In this document: piece by piece, positions 8,195-15,267 of the stretch | Layout: every line of letters starts with the position of its first letter | Position numbering within the stretch: position 1 is the stretch's first letter | Source: Nakamurella lactea DSM 19367 | GTDB lineage: Bacteria; Actinomycetota; Actinomycetes; Mycobacteriales; Nakamurellaceae | Direction of reading: 5' to 3' | Length of the DNA stretch: 64,000 bases | Assembly: GCF_000426645.1 (NCBI RefSeq) | Contig: NZ_AUFT01000001.1 | Coordinates: 558,001 to 622,000, forward strand | The notes under the pieces: model-generated | What the model was told of the DNA's origin: nothing | The model's database searches: none | What the model saw: only the letters and a program-made list of their open reading frames with translations | Position numbers and translations under genes: made by a program

Positions 8195-9256
8195 ATGACC
8201 ACGATCGGGATCCCGGCACAACCCGCAGCCGGCCGGCCACCGGTCCCGACAGGTCCGCAGCTGCGGCTCGGCGCCGGCGTCCGGGTCATTCAACGCGACC
8301 GCCGCCGGCTGCAGATCGGCACCGATGCACCGCGCCGGGTGATCGTGCAGAACCCGCCACCGGCCGCGGCCGAGGTGCTGTCCGGGCTGGACGGGAACGA
8401 ACCGGCCGGGCAGGTGATGGACCGGGTCGGCAGCCATCCGCAGCTGTGGGGCGATCTACTGGTCCAGCTGGTCGACGCCGGGCTGCTCGGTCGATCCGGC
8501 ACCGGACCGGTCGCCGACCGGTTGCTCGGCCACGAGGCGGAACGCGCCCACCTCACGCACCGGTACGGAACGCACCAGGCTGACGTGCTGCTCGGCCGGC
8601 GGGCCGACGCCATGGTCGAGATCCGTGGCACCGGTCCGGTCGCCTGCGCGATGGCCCTGCAGTTGGCGGCCAGCGGCATCGGGCACGTCTACCACGCCCC
8701 CGACCGACAGCTGCGGCCGCACGACCTGCTGCCACCGGATGCCTCGCCCGGCGGCGTCGACGACCGGGCCAGGCTGGCGGCCCGGCTACGCGCGGTGTCC
8801 GAGCGGATCCAGGTGCATCCGGTGGCCGGGCATCAACGGGCCGGTTTCATCGTGCTGGCCGGTGACGGGCCGGCGGATGCCGCGGCGGCCCGGGCCCTGG
8901 TCGCCGAGGACGTCCCGCACCTGGCCGTCTCGGCCGGTGCCGCCCGGGCAGTGGTCGGGCCGCTGGTGCTGCCCGGCATCTCCAGCTGCCTGTGGTGTGC
9001 CGAGTTGACCAGGACCGACGCCGATCCGGGCTGGCCACTGGTGCGGCAGGCCATGCTCGACCGGCCGCAGCCGCCGCCCGCGGTGCTGGCGGCCGGTGCC
9101 GCCGCGATTGCCACCGCCGAGGTCCTCGACCTGGTGCAGGGGGTGCAACAGCCCAGCACGGTCGACGGCACCGTCGAATGGGGGGCGGCCGGCCTGCCAC
9201 GCCGGCGGAGCTGGCCGCGGCGTCCCGACTGCGGCTGCGGCGCGAACCACGGATGA
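8195..9256 (+). CDS. ThiF/E1-like protein related to TOMM leader-binding cyclodehydratase subunits (Rv3196-like)
   Basis: This 353-residue protein has an N-terminal winged-helix-like region (about 20-110), a Rossmann-like E1 core and a Cys pair in SCLWCAELTRTDADPGWP (about 267-284). That pair and motif are characteristic of the ThiF-like partner proteins of azoline-forming cyclodehydratases. It corresponds to M. tuberculosis Rv3196 and keeps the same neighbours (zincin upstream, ABC1 kinase downstream). No YcaO gene, dehydrogenase or precursor peptide is nearby, so it is not part of a visible RiPP cluster. A C-terminal CGCG motif (DCGCGANHG) may bind metal. Function unknown. The ATG at 8195 is taken from the first in-frame start after the stretch of non-coding sequence. 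Confidence 0.75.
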   Translation: MTTIGIPAQPAAGRPPVPTGPQLRLGAGVRVIQRDRRRLQIGTDAPRRVIVQNPPPAAAEVLSGLDGNEPAGQVMDRVGSHPQLWGDLLVQLVDAGLLGRSGTGPVADRLLGHEAERAHLTHRYGTHQADVLLGRRADAMVEIRGTGPVACAMALQLAASGIGHVYHAPDRQLRPHDLLPPDASPGGVDDRARLAARLRAVSERIQVHPVAGHQRAGFIVLAGDGPADAAAARALVAEDVPHLAVSAGAARAVVGPLVLPGISSCLWCAELTRTDADPGWPLVRQAMLDRPQPPPAVLAAGAAAIATAEVLDLVQGVQQPSTVDGTVEWGAAGLPRRRSWPRRPDCGCGANHG

Positions 9257-9345
9257 CGGGCCGCGGTCGGACGGGCCGCGGTCGGCTGCGCGGCGCGAGC
9301 GCGATTTCGGCACCCTGCGCCGCAGTCGACTGACACAATGGCCTG

Positions 9346-10656
9346 GTGTCCGAGATTCCACGGGGTGCCCTGGGAAGGACTGCCCGTCTCGCCAGCCTGC
9401 CGCTGTCCGCCGCCGGCCGGTTCACCATGGGCTGGGGACAGCGGATGCTCGGCGCCGACCGCGCCGAAGTGAGCGTTGAGCTGCAGCGCCGGACGGCCGA
9501 GCAGCTGTTCGAGGTGCTGGGCACTCTCAAGGGCGGCGCGATGAAGTTCGGCCAGGCCCTCTCGGTGTACGAGGCGGCCATCCCCGACGAGTTCGCCGAG
9601 CCGTACCGGGAAGCACTGACCAAGCTGCAGAACGCCGCTCCGCCGATGCCGGCCGAGCGGGTGCACCGGGTGATGGCCGAACAGCTGGGCCGCGGCTGGC
9701 GGTCGCATTTCGCCGAGTTCGACGCCGGCGCCGCGGCCGCAGCCAGCATCGGCCAGGTGCACAAGGCCACCTGGAAGGACGGCCGCGAGGTCGCCGTCAA
9801 GATCCAGTACCCGCGGGCGGAGGCGGCCCTGCGGGCAGACCTGACCCAGCTCAGCCGGGTCGCCCCGCTGTTCGGCCTGCTGATCCCCGGGGTGGCGGTG
9901 AAGCCGCTGCTGGCCGAGATGCGGGATCGGCTGATGGAGGAGCTGGACTACGCGGCCGAGGCCGACAACCAGCGGGCGTTCGCCGCCGAGTACGACGGCG
10001 ATCCCGACATTTTCGTCCCGAAGATCGTCGCCAGCGCTCCCCAGGTACTGGTGTCCGAATGGGTTGACGGCGTCGGCGTGTCATCGATCATCGCCACCGG
10101 CACCACACCGCAGCGTGACCTGGTCGGACGGCTGCTCACCGAGTTGCACTTCGGTGCCCCGGCCAGGGTGGGGCTGCTGCACGCCGACCCGCACCCGGGC
10201 AACTACCTGCTGACGCCAGACAACCGGCTCGGTGTCATCGATTTCGGCTCGATCGCCCGGTTGCCGGACGGCTCTCCCCCGGTGATCGGCGAGGTGTCCC
10301 GGCTGGCGCTGGAACGGCGGGCGGACGAGGTCCTGGATCTGCTGCGCGCCGAGGGTTTCGTTCCCGACAGGTTCGAACCGGACCCGGTGGAACTGATGGA
10401 GTACGTCGCACCGTTCGTAGAGCCGTTGCGGCACGCGACATTTCACTTCACCCGAAGCTGGATGCAGCAACAGGCCGCCAGGATGACGGACCTGTCGAGC
10501 ACCGAGTCCAAGCTTGCCCGCAACCTCAACCTGCCACCGAGTTTTCTGATGATCCACCGGGTCACCTTCGGCTCCATCGGCGTGCTGTGTCAGTTGGGAG
10601 CGACCGCGCCGTTCCGGGAGATCGTGGAGCGCTGGCAGCCAGGTTTCGCCCGGTAG
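9346..10656 (+). CDS. ABC1/AarF/UbiB-family atypical kinase (Rv3197-like)
   Basis: The 436-residue protein has the marks of the UbiB family: the KxGQ motif in GGAMKFGQALS (about 59-69) that occludes the active site, the Ala-rich nucleotide loop AAAAASIGQVHKA with the following KIQYP lysine, catalytic HADPHPGNY and metal-binding IDFGS. Such proteins are ATPases linked to isoprenoid-lipid or quinone metabolism. In mycobacteria the orthologue Rv3197 sits next to whiB7 and has been linked to macrolide tolerance, which fits the neighbour here. The start is GTG at 9346; an ATG at 9338 is out of frame. Confidence 0.87.
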   Translation: MSEIPRGALGRTARLASLPLSAAGRFTMGWGQRMLGADRAEVSVELQRRTAEQLFEVLGTLKGGAMKFGQALSVYEAAIPDEFAEPYREALTKLQNAAPPMPAERVHRVMAEQLGRGWRSHFAEFDAGAAAAASIGQVHKATWKDGREVAVKIQYPRAEAALRADLTQLSRVAPLFGLLIPGVAVKPLLAEMRDRLMEELDYAAEADNQRAFAAEYDGDPDIFVPKIVASAPQVLVSEWVDGVGVSSIIATGTTPQRDLVGRLLTELHFGAPARVGLLHADPHPGNYLLTPDNRLGVIDFGSIARLPDGSPPVIGEVSRLALERRADEVLDLLRAEGFVPDRFEPDPVELMEYVAPFVEPLRHATFHFTRSWMQQQAARMTDLSSTESKLARNLNLPPSFLMIHRVTFGSIGVLCQLGATAPFREIVERWQPGFAR

Positions 10657-10684
10657 CGAGCAGATCGGTGGCAGGCCCGTCGGG

Positions 10685-10870
10685 CTACCACCACTGCTGG
10701 TCGAGCCTGGATTCGATCGCCCGCAGATGTTGCCGGGCACAGTCGTCGCAGTAGTACACCGGACCGCGGCGCGGATCGGATTCGAGTACCCAGGTGATCG
10801 GCGGCCCCGCCTGCTGCCGCCCGCACCACGCGCAGCTGACGACCGGCTGCCGACCGTCGGCGTCATCCAT
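10685..10870 (-). CDS. small double-CxxC zinc-ribbon protein
   Basis: A 61-residue protein with CAWC (about 13-16) and CDDC (about 41-44), so probably a treble-clef or ribbon zinc fold. The acidic start and the amphipathic C-terminal helix QHLRAIESRLDQQWW are notable. The family is not recognised. It converges on the ABC1 kinase gene and lies downstream of a very strong hairpin, so it needs its own promoter or read-through. GC-biased codons and the paired cysteines make it a credible gene. Confidence 0.7.
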   Translation of the reverse strand: MDDADGRQPVVSCAWCGRQQAGPPITWVLESDPRRGPVYYCDDCARQHLRAIESRLDQQWW

Positions 10871-10911
10871 CCGACCACCGTACCCAGCACCACCGACCGG
10901 CCAGGGGAACG

Positions 10912-10950
10912 CCGCTACCCCCGCCGGCGGACGGCCGGCGGGGGTAGCGG
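10912..10950 (-). terminator. 17-bp perfect hairpin, factor-independent terminator without U tract
   Basis: A perfect 17-bp inverted repeat (10912-10928 and 10934-10950, outer bases CCGCTACCCCC) has a 5-base loop. It lies 44 bases past the end of the 42-residue peptide gene that follows whiB7. It probably ends the whiB7 transcript; there is no T run, which is common for actinobacterial terminators. Confidence 0.7.
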
Positions 10951-10993
10951 TACTGATGCTCGTCGCGACGCGGCGAGCGGTTGCCGATCACTA

Positions 10994-11122
10994 TCAGCCA
11001 TGACGGCTGGAACGGCGTTGCTTCCGAGTGGAACGCAGTCGGCGAGCCATTCGGATGGCCTCGAGATCCCGCTGCGTCTGACGCATTCGGTCCCTCGACA
11101 GTTCTTCCATGAGCAAATGCAT
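10994..11122 (-). CDS. 42-residue basic, helix-prone peptide gene downstream of whiB7
   Basis: The peptide starts MHLLMEELSRDRMRQ and ends in a cluster of Arg, Lys and Ser; 11 of the last 18 residues are Arg, Lys or His. The start at 11122 is set by an AGGAG box at 11130-11134, 7 bases before the ATG. The same frame is open further up to an ATG at 11278 that overlaps the whiB7 stop in ATGA. That would give a 94-residue product with a low-complexity Ser/Thr/Arg front half, so coupled translation from whiB7 is an alternative. The N-terminal part resembles the many short actinobacterial proteins with an acidic-then-basic helix, but I cannot assign a family or function. Confidence 0.6.
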   Translation of the reverse strand: MHLLMEELSRDRMRQTQRDLEAIRMARRLRSTRKQRRSSRHG

Positions 11123-11274
11123 GGTGTGACTCCTGTAGGTGTGGGCGGACGACCGGCGGCCGTTCGCAGTGGCGCTGAGCGATTGCTCATCGCTGGTGGT
11201 GCTTCGACTTCTTCCCGATGCCTTCAATCCGTTGGGCTGCAGGGCCTTTCGGATCAGTGCGGGACGGGTGGTGG

Positions 11275-11550
11275 TCATGCCGCGACCTTGCGTGGCCGCC
11301 CGCGAGGCCGCTTGCGGGCGATCACGGTGCCGCGATCGATGATCTCGCCGCCCCAGACGCCCCACGGCTCACCCCGGTCCAGGGCGCCCTCGAGGCACAG
11401 GGCCTTGGCCGGGCAGTCGGCACACAGTGCCTTTGCCCGCTCCAGGTCGTCCGGCTTCTCGGCGAACCACAGGTCCGGATCGCCGATGTGACAGGGGAGA
11501 TCCTCGGTGAAGATCGGGTCGATCTCGTCTGGCAAGAGCGTCTCGATCAT
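11275..11550 (-). CDS. whiB7: WhiB7 Fe-S transcriptional regulator with AT-hook
   Basis: A 91-residue WhiB-family protein. Four cysteines bind the [4Fe-4S] cluster: Cys20 and Cys43-x2-Cys46-x5-Cys52. The sigma-factor contact motif GVWGGE follows, and the C-terminal AT-hook RGRPRK identifies the WhiB7/WblC branch, which binds sigma-A and AT-rich DNA upstream of -35 boxes to induce intrinsic antibiotic resistance. Position between the ABC1 kinase gene and uvrD2 is the same as in M. tuberculosis (Rv3197A). The GGAGGTGAGGCAGTC stretch before the ATG is a good ribosome-binding site. It is preceded by a long structured leader and a WhiB7-type promoter (separate entries). Confidence 0.95.
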   Translation of the reverse strand: MIETLLPDEIDPIFTEDLPCHIGDPDLWFAEKPDDLERAKALCADCPAKALCLEGALDRGEPWGVWGGEIIDRGTVIARKRPRGRPRKVAA

Positions 11551-11586
11551 GACTGCCTCACCTCCATGGTGTTGGTGTGTTGAGCA

Positions 11587-11681
11587 CGGAACCGGTTGGA
11601 ACCGCGCAGGTTTGGCGGGTTCTAGGTCGGTTCCGATACACCACGGCCGCGGTGTCCCGAACTGCTCGGGGACCCGCGGCC
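11587..11681 (-). promoter_or_regulatory. structured leader between the 65-codon ORF and whiB7, with alternative pairings
   Basis: On the minus strand, an 8-bp stem GGCCGCGG/CCGCGGCC (11674-11681 with 11645-11652) has a further 5-bp inner stem GTCCC/GGGAC. It is followed by the segment CGGAACCG (11628-11635), which can pair with either CGGTTCC at 11598-11604 or CGGTTCCG at 11587-11594, but not both. Another CGGTTCCG copy lies upstream at 11936-11943. whiB7/wblC genes are known to be controlled by leader ORFs and conditional termination, so this is read as a candidate attenuator. The switching is inferred. Confidence 0.5.
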
Positions 11682-11702
11682 GGAGGAGAGGCGACTGGTG
11701 AG

Positions 11703-11900
11703 CTAACCCAGTTGACCCCCGGTCCGACCCAGGGTGGCGTCGACGACGCCGAAGACTTCGCCGGCGGCGAGGACACCGATCGTGCCCTGCGCGGCCCGCT
11801 GACGCACCGGAACGGTGGTCGGCATTGCCTTCTGAGAATCCGCAACGAAGAAGGCAGAGCTGTCGCCACCGTCCAGGAACTTGATGATGGTGGTGTTCAC
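11703..11900 (-). CDS. 65-residue leader ORF upstream of whiB7
   Basis: A GTG start at 11900 follows an excellent AGAGGAGG box. The product, starting VNTTIIKFLDGGDSSAFF, is 65 residues long, has no Cys or Trp and no membrane segment, and ends in a Gly-rich tail. Codon use is GC-biased but less extreme than in neighbours (several T-ending codons). It lies between the putative WhiB7-type promoter and whiB7, where other actinobacteria carry a short regulatory ORF. It may act in cis through its translation, encode a functional small protein, or both. No family recognised. Confidence 0.6.
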   Translation of the reverse strand: MNTTIIKFLDGGDSSAFFVADSQKAMPTTVPVRQRAAQGTIGVLAAGEVFGVVDATLGRTGGQLG

Positions 11901-12001
11901 GACCTTGCCTCCTCTCGTTGCGGCCTGGTTCTGGTCGGAACCGGGCAGTCTCGGATGTAGCTGACGTTCAGATGTGGTGCCACGCGAAGCGGGCAAGAGC
12001 A

Positions 12002-12039
12002 AGACTACGACGCGTACACCCCGGTCACAACCGAATAAA
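12002..12039 (-). promoter_or_regulatory. candidate WhiB7-dependent promoter of the whiB7 unit
   Basis: On the minus strand the order is TTTATT (12034-12039), CGG, the -35 box TTGTGA (12025-12030), a 17-base spacer, and the -10 box TAGTCT (12002-12007). An AT-rich block 3 bp upstream of the -35 box is the known architecture of the autoregulated whiB7 promoter in mycobacteria. Transcription would start near 11995, giving a leader of about 445 bases to whiB7 that includes the 65-codon ORF. Confidence 0.7.
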
Positions 12040-12120
12040 CGGTGATTCCGAGAAAAAGTTCTCCGGCATCCGGGTGAATCGGTGGAAGACCTACGGCGCT
12101 CGGCCCGATCGGCCGCCGGC

Positions 12121-14277
12121 TCACCTGGTTCGGGTCACCAGTTCGAGTACGTCCGTCCCATAGTGATCGAGTTTCGAGCGCCCGATTCCCGGAATCGCCA
12201 GCAGCGCATCGGCATCCGTCGGCCGACGCTCGGCAATCGCGAACAGGGTCGCGTCCGAGAACACCACGTACGCCGGGACCGAGTCGTCGCTTGACCGCTG
12301 TCGACGCCAGTCCCGCAGCGCCTCCACCAACTCCGGATCGGCGGTCGACGGGCAGTTCTCGCACCGCCCGATCTTGATCGCCGCCGGTGTGGCCAGCGGC
12401 CCGCCACAGATCCGGCACCGTCCCGCCGCGCGGGTCCGGCTGCCGACCGGCAGATCCGGTGCCAGCCCGGTCAGGAACCGGCTGCGGCGGCGACTGCGCC
12501 GGCCGCCCTCGGTCCGCGACAACGCCCACGACATGGCCAGCCTGGTCCTGGCTCTGGTCACGCCGACGTAGAACAGCCGGCGTTCCTCCTCCACCTGTTC
12601 CGGGGTATCGGCGTGCTGGATCGGCAGGGTGCCGTCGGTCAGGCCTACCAGGAACACCGAATCCCACTCGAGCCCCTTGGCCGCGTGTAGCGAGGCCAGC
12701 GTCACCCCGTCGATGCTCGGCGCATGCTGCGCCTCCGCACGTTGTTCGAGTTCGCCGACCAATTGGGGTAGCCCGGCGGTTGCCTCGGCGTCGGCCAGTT
12801 CCTCGGCGATCGACACCACGCCGAGCAGCGAGTCCCACCGGTCGCGCAGCGCTCCGGCCGGTGGCGGATCGTCGGACAGCCCGATCGGCGCCAGCAGTCG
12901 GCGCACCGTCGTCACCAACTCGGGGTCGACGGCTGCCGCGTCCGGATCGTCGGCCTGGCCGTTGGCGGCCCCGGCCTGCTGCGCCGCACCGCGCAGGGTG
13001 ACCATCGCCTGGCGCACTTCGGCCCTGGCGAAGAACCGCTGCCCACCCCGCACCACATACGGCACCTTCGCCGCCGTCAGCGCCTGCTCGTAAGCCTCCG
13101 ACTGGGCGTTGATCCGGAACAGCACCGCCATCGACGACGCCGGGCTGCCGCCGTCGATCCTGGCGGCGATCTGCCCGGCCACCGCGGCCGCCTCGGCCGG
13201 CTCGTCCGGGAACTCGTTGAATGTTGCCTCGGGCCCGTCCGGCAGCACCGCCGTCAACTTGAGCCGCAGCCGGGCGGCCGAGCCGGTGGCGCCGGCGATG
13301 ATCCGGTTGGCCAGCGTCACCACCTGCGGGGTGGACCGGTAGTCGCGTTCCAGCCGGACAACCGTCGCCTCCGGGTACTTGCGGTCGAAACCGAGCAGGT
13401 ACTTCGGCGACGCACCGGCGAAGGAGTAGATCGTCTGGTTGGCGTCGCCGACAACGGTCAGCTGGTCGCGGCCGCCGAGCCAGGCATCCAGCATCCGCTG
13501 CTGCAGCGGCGTCACGTCCTGGTACTCGTCGACCACGAAACACCGGTAGCGGGCCCGGAACTCGCGGGCCACCGACTCGTCGGTCTCCAGGATCGCGCAC
13601 GCGTGCAGCAAAAGGTCGTCGAAGTCCAACTGCTCCGACTCGCTCTTGATCGACTCGTACACCGCGAACACCTTCGCCGCGGTCTCGACCGCAACCGGGG
13701 TGTCCCGCAGGGTGGCGGCGACCGCCTGTTGGTAGGTGTCGGGCGCGGCCAACGTCGCCTTCGCCCACTCGATCTCCCCCGCCAGGTCGCGCAGGGTGGC
13801 GGTGTCGGTGCCGGCGCCGACCCGGCGCGAGGCCATCGCGACCAATCGCATCTTGTTCTCCAGCACCGGCCACAGGCTGCCGCCGACCGACCGCGGCCAG
13901 AAATAGCGCAGCTGCTTGAGGGCCGCCGAGTGGAAGGTGCGGGCCTGCACGCCGGGCACGCCCAGCGCGCGGAGCCGAAGGCGCATCTCGCCGGCCGCCC
14001 TGGTGGTGAAGGTGACCGCCAGCACCTCGGACACCGGGTGCGCGCCGGTGGAGATCAGCCTGGCGATCCGGTGGGTGATGGTGCGGGTCTTGCCGGTGCC
14101 GGCGCCGGCCAGCACACAGACCGGGCCGGACGGTGCGAGCACCGCCCCTCGTTGCCCGTCGTCCAGGCCGGCCAGCAGATCCGTCACGAGAGCCGCCCTC
14201 TCGCGCCTCGGGGACTGCCCTCCCTCGGTGCTGACGGTTCGTTCGTCAACTCGCTCACGCCCGCCAGTTTCGCACAC
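12121..14277 (-). CDS. uvrD2: ATP-dependent DNA helicase UvrD2, with HRDC domain
   Basis: A superfamily 1 helicase of up to 718 residues. Walker A is AGAGTGKT (57-64), Walker B VVDEYQDVTPLQQ, and late motifs ERRLFYVGVTRARTRL. After the helicase core come a tetracysteine motif CRICG...CENC (about 620-645) and an HRDC domain at the C-terminus, as in mycobacterial UvrD2. It probably acts in DNA repair and replication and is essential in M. tuberculosis. A GTG at 14187 (VTDLLAGLDD) behind GAGAGG would give 688 residues and is at least as likely a start as the ATG at 14277. It lies upstream of whiB7 on the same strand, and nudC precedes it. Confidence 0.92.
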   Translation of the reverse strand: MCETGGRERVDERTVSTEGGQSPRRERAALVTDLLAGLDDGQRGAVLAPSGPVCVLAGAGTGKTRTITHRIARLISTGAHPVSEVLAVTFTTRAAGEMRLRLRALGVPGVQARTFHSAALKQLRYFWPRSVGGSLWPVLENKMRLVAMASRRVGAGTDTATLRDLAGEIEWAKATLAAPDTYQQAVAATLRDTPVAVETAAKVFAVYESIKSESEQLDFDDLLLHACAILETDESVAREFRARYRCFVVDEYQDVTPLQQRMLDAWLGGRDQLTVVGDANQTIYSFAGASPKYLLGFDRKYPEATVVRLERDYRSTPQVVTLANRIIAGATGSAARLRLKLTAVLPDGPEATFNEFPDEPAEAAAVAGQIAARIDGGSPASSMAVLFRINAQSEAYEQALTAAKVPYVVRGGQRFFARAEVRQAMVTLRGAAQQAGAANGQADDPDAAAVDPELVTTVRRLLAPIGLSDDPPPAGALRDRWDSLLGVVSIAEELADAEATAGLPQLVGELEQRAEAQHAPSIDGVTLASLHAAKGLEWDSVFLVGLTDGTLPIQHADTPEQVEEERRLFYVGVTRARTRLAMSWALSRTEGGRRSRRRSRFLTGLAPDLPVGSRTRAAGRCRICGGPLATPAAIKIGRCENCPSTADPELVEALRDWRRQRSSDDSVPAYVVFSDATLFAIAERRPTDADALLAIPGIGRSKLDHYGTDVLELVTRTR

Positions 14278-14325
14278 CTGTACTACCGAGGGTCAAGTTG
14301 TCCACACAGCTCGGTCGCTGACGGC

Positions 14326-15267
14326 TCACCCCGCCGCGGCCCAGCCTTCGATCATCCGGCGGGCGATCGAGATCGAACCGGACAACACGATCTCGGCGCC
14401 GCCGGTACCGGGCCCGGCCCAACCGGCGCCGTTGCCGTCGCCGGCCAGGATCCGCCGGACCGTTTCCCGGCTGACCCAGTGCGCCTCGGAGATCTCCCCG
14501 GCCCGCGGATGCAGCTCGATGCCCGGCTCGGCCCGGGCGGCGAAGCCGATCATCAACGAACGGGGAAACGGCCAGGGCTGGGAGGCCAGGTAGTGCACGT
14601 CGGTGACGGGGATGCCGATCTCCTCGCCGATCTCCCTGACCACCGTCTGCTCCAACGACTCACCGGCCTCGGTGAAGCCGGCCAGCACCGAGAACCGGCC
14701 CTTGGGCCAGTTCGGTTGGCTGGCCAGCACCATCTTGTCGGCACCGTCGTGCACCAGCACGATCGCGGCCGGGTCGGTCCGCGGGAACTCCTGATGGCCC
14801 TGCCCACAGGTGCGCGACCAGCCGTCCGGTGCCGGCACACTCGGCTGCCCGCAGGTCGGGCAGAACGCTCCCCTGGCGTGCCAGCCGAGCACCGCGACGG
14901 CACTGACCAGCAGGCCGGCGTCGGTGTCGTCCAGCAGTAGTCCGAGTTCGCGGAGCGTGGGTCCCTCGACGTCGACGTCGGGGATCGCCCAGTGATCGAC
15001 GCCGTCGACAACGCCGAGCAGCACGCCCCGGTGGGGCAACCCCGGCCCGGTGGCCGGCTGCCAGTCGGGCCGGCCGTCGACGGCCGCGATGGCGCCGGTC
15101 GGCCCCACCCGCAGCACCCTCGCATCGGGCCAGGCTGCCGTCATCCGCTCCGGCACGCGCAGGTCCTCGTCCCGGTCTGCGGTGCCACGGCTGAGCGTCG
15201 GCAGTTCGATGTCGAACGGCGCGCCGGCGCTGCCCTGCCGGGTGATACCCGGGTGCTGCTCTGTCAC
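14326..15267 (-). CDS. nudC: NAD(+)/NADH diphosphatase NudC
   Basis: A 313-residue Nudix hydrolase. The zinc site has Cys136, Cys139, Cys154 and probably His158. The Nudix box GFTEAGESLEQTVVREIGEE begins at residue 197. The NADH-pyrophosphatase motif SQPWPFPRS follows at about 229-237. It cleaves NAD(H) to NMN and AMP and may also remove NAD caps from RNA. The GTG start at 15267 overlaps the stop of the upstream M16 peptidase gene (GTGA), so translation is coupled; the open frame upstream is antisense-like and was not used. Same position as M. tuberculosis Rv3199c, next to uvrD2. Confidence 0.93.
   Translation of the reverse strand: MTEQHPGITRQGSAGAPFDIELPTLSRGTADRDEDLRVPERMTAAWPDARVLRVGPTGAIAAVDGRPDWQPATGPGLPHRGVLLGVVDGVDHWAIPDVDVEGPTLRELGLLLDDTDAGLLVSAVAVLGWHARGAFCPTCGQPSVPAPDGWSRTCGQGHQEFPRTDPAAIVLVHDGADKMVLASQPNWPKGRFSVLAGFTEAGESLEQTVVREIGEEIGIPVTDVHYLASQPWPFPRSLMIGFAARAEPGIELHPRAGEISEAHWVSRETVRRILAGDGNGAGWAGPGTGGAEIVLSGSISIARRMIEGWAAAG

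Noticed and set aside
11577-11960. Plus-strand 127-codon frame across the whiB7 leader
   Set aside because: It runs antisense to the promoter, leader and 65-codon ORF; no ribosome-binding site, and the minus-strand reading is better supported.
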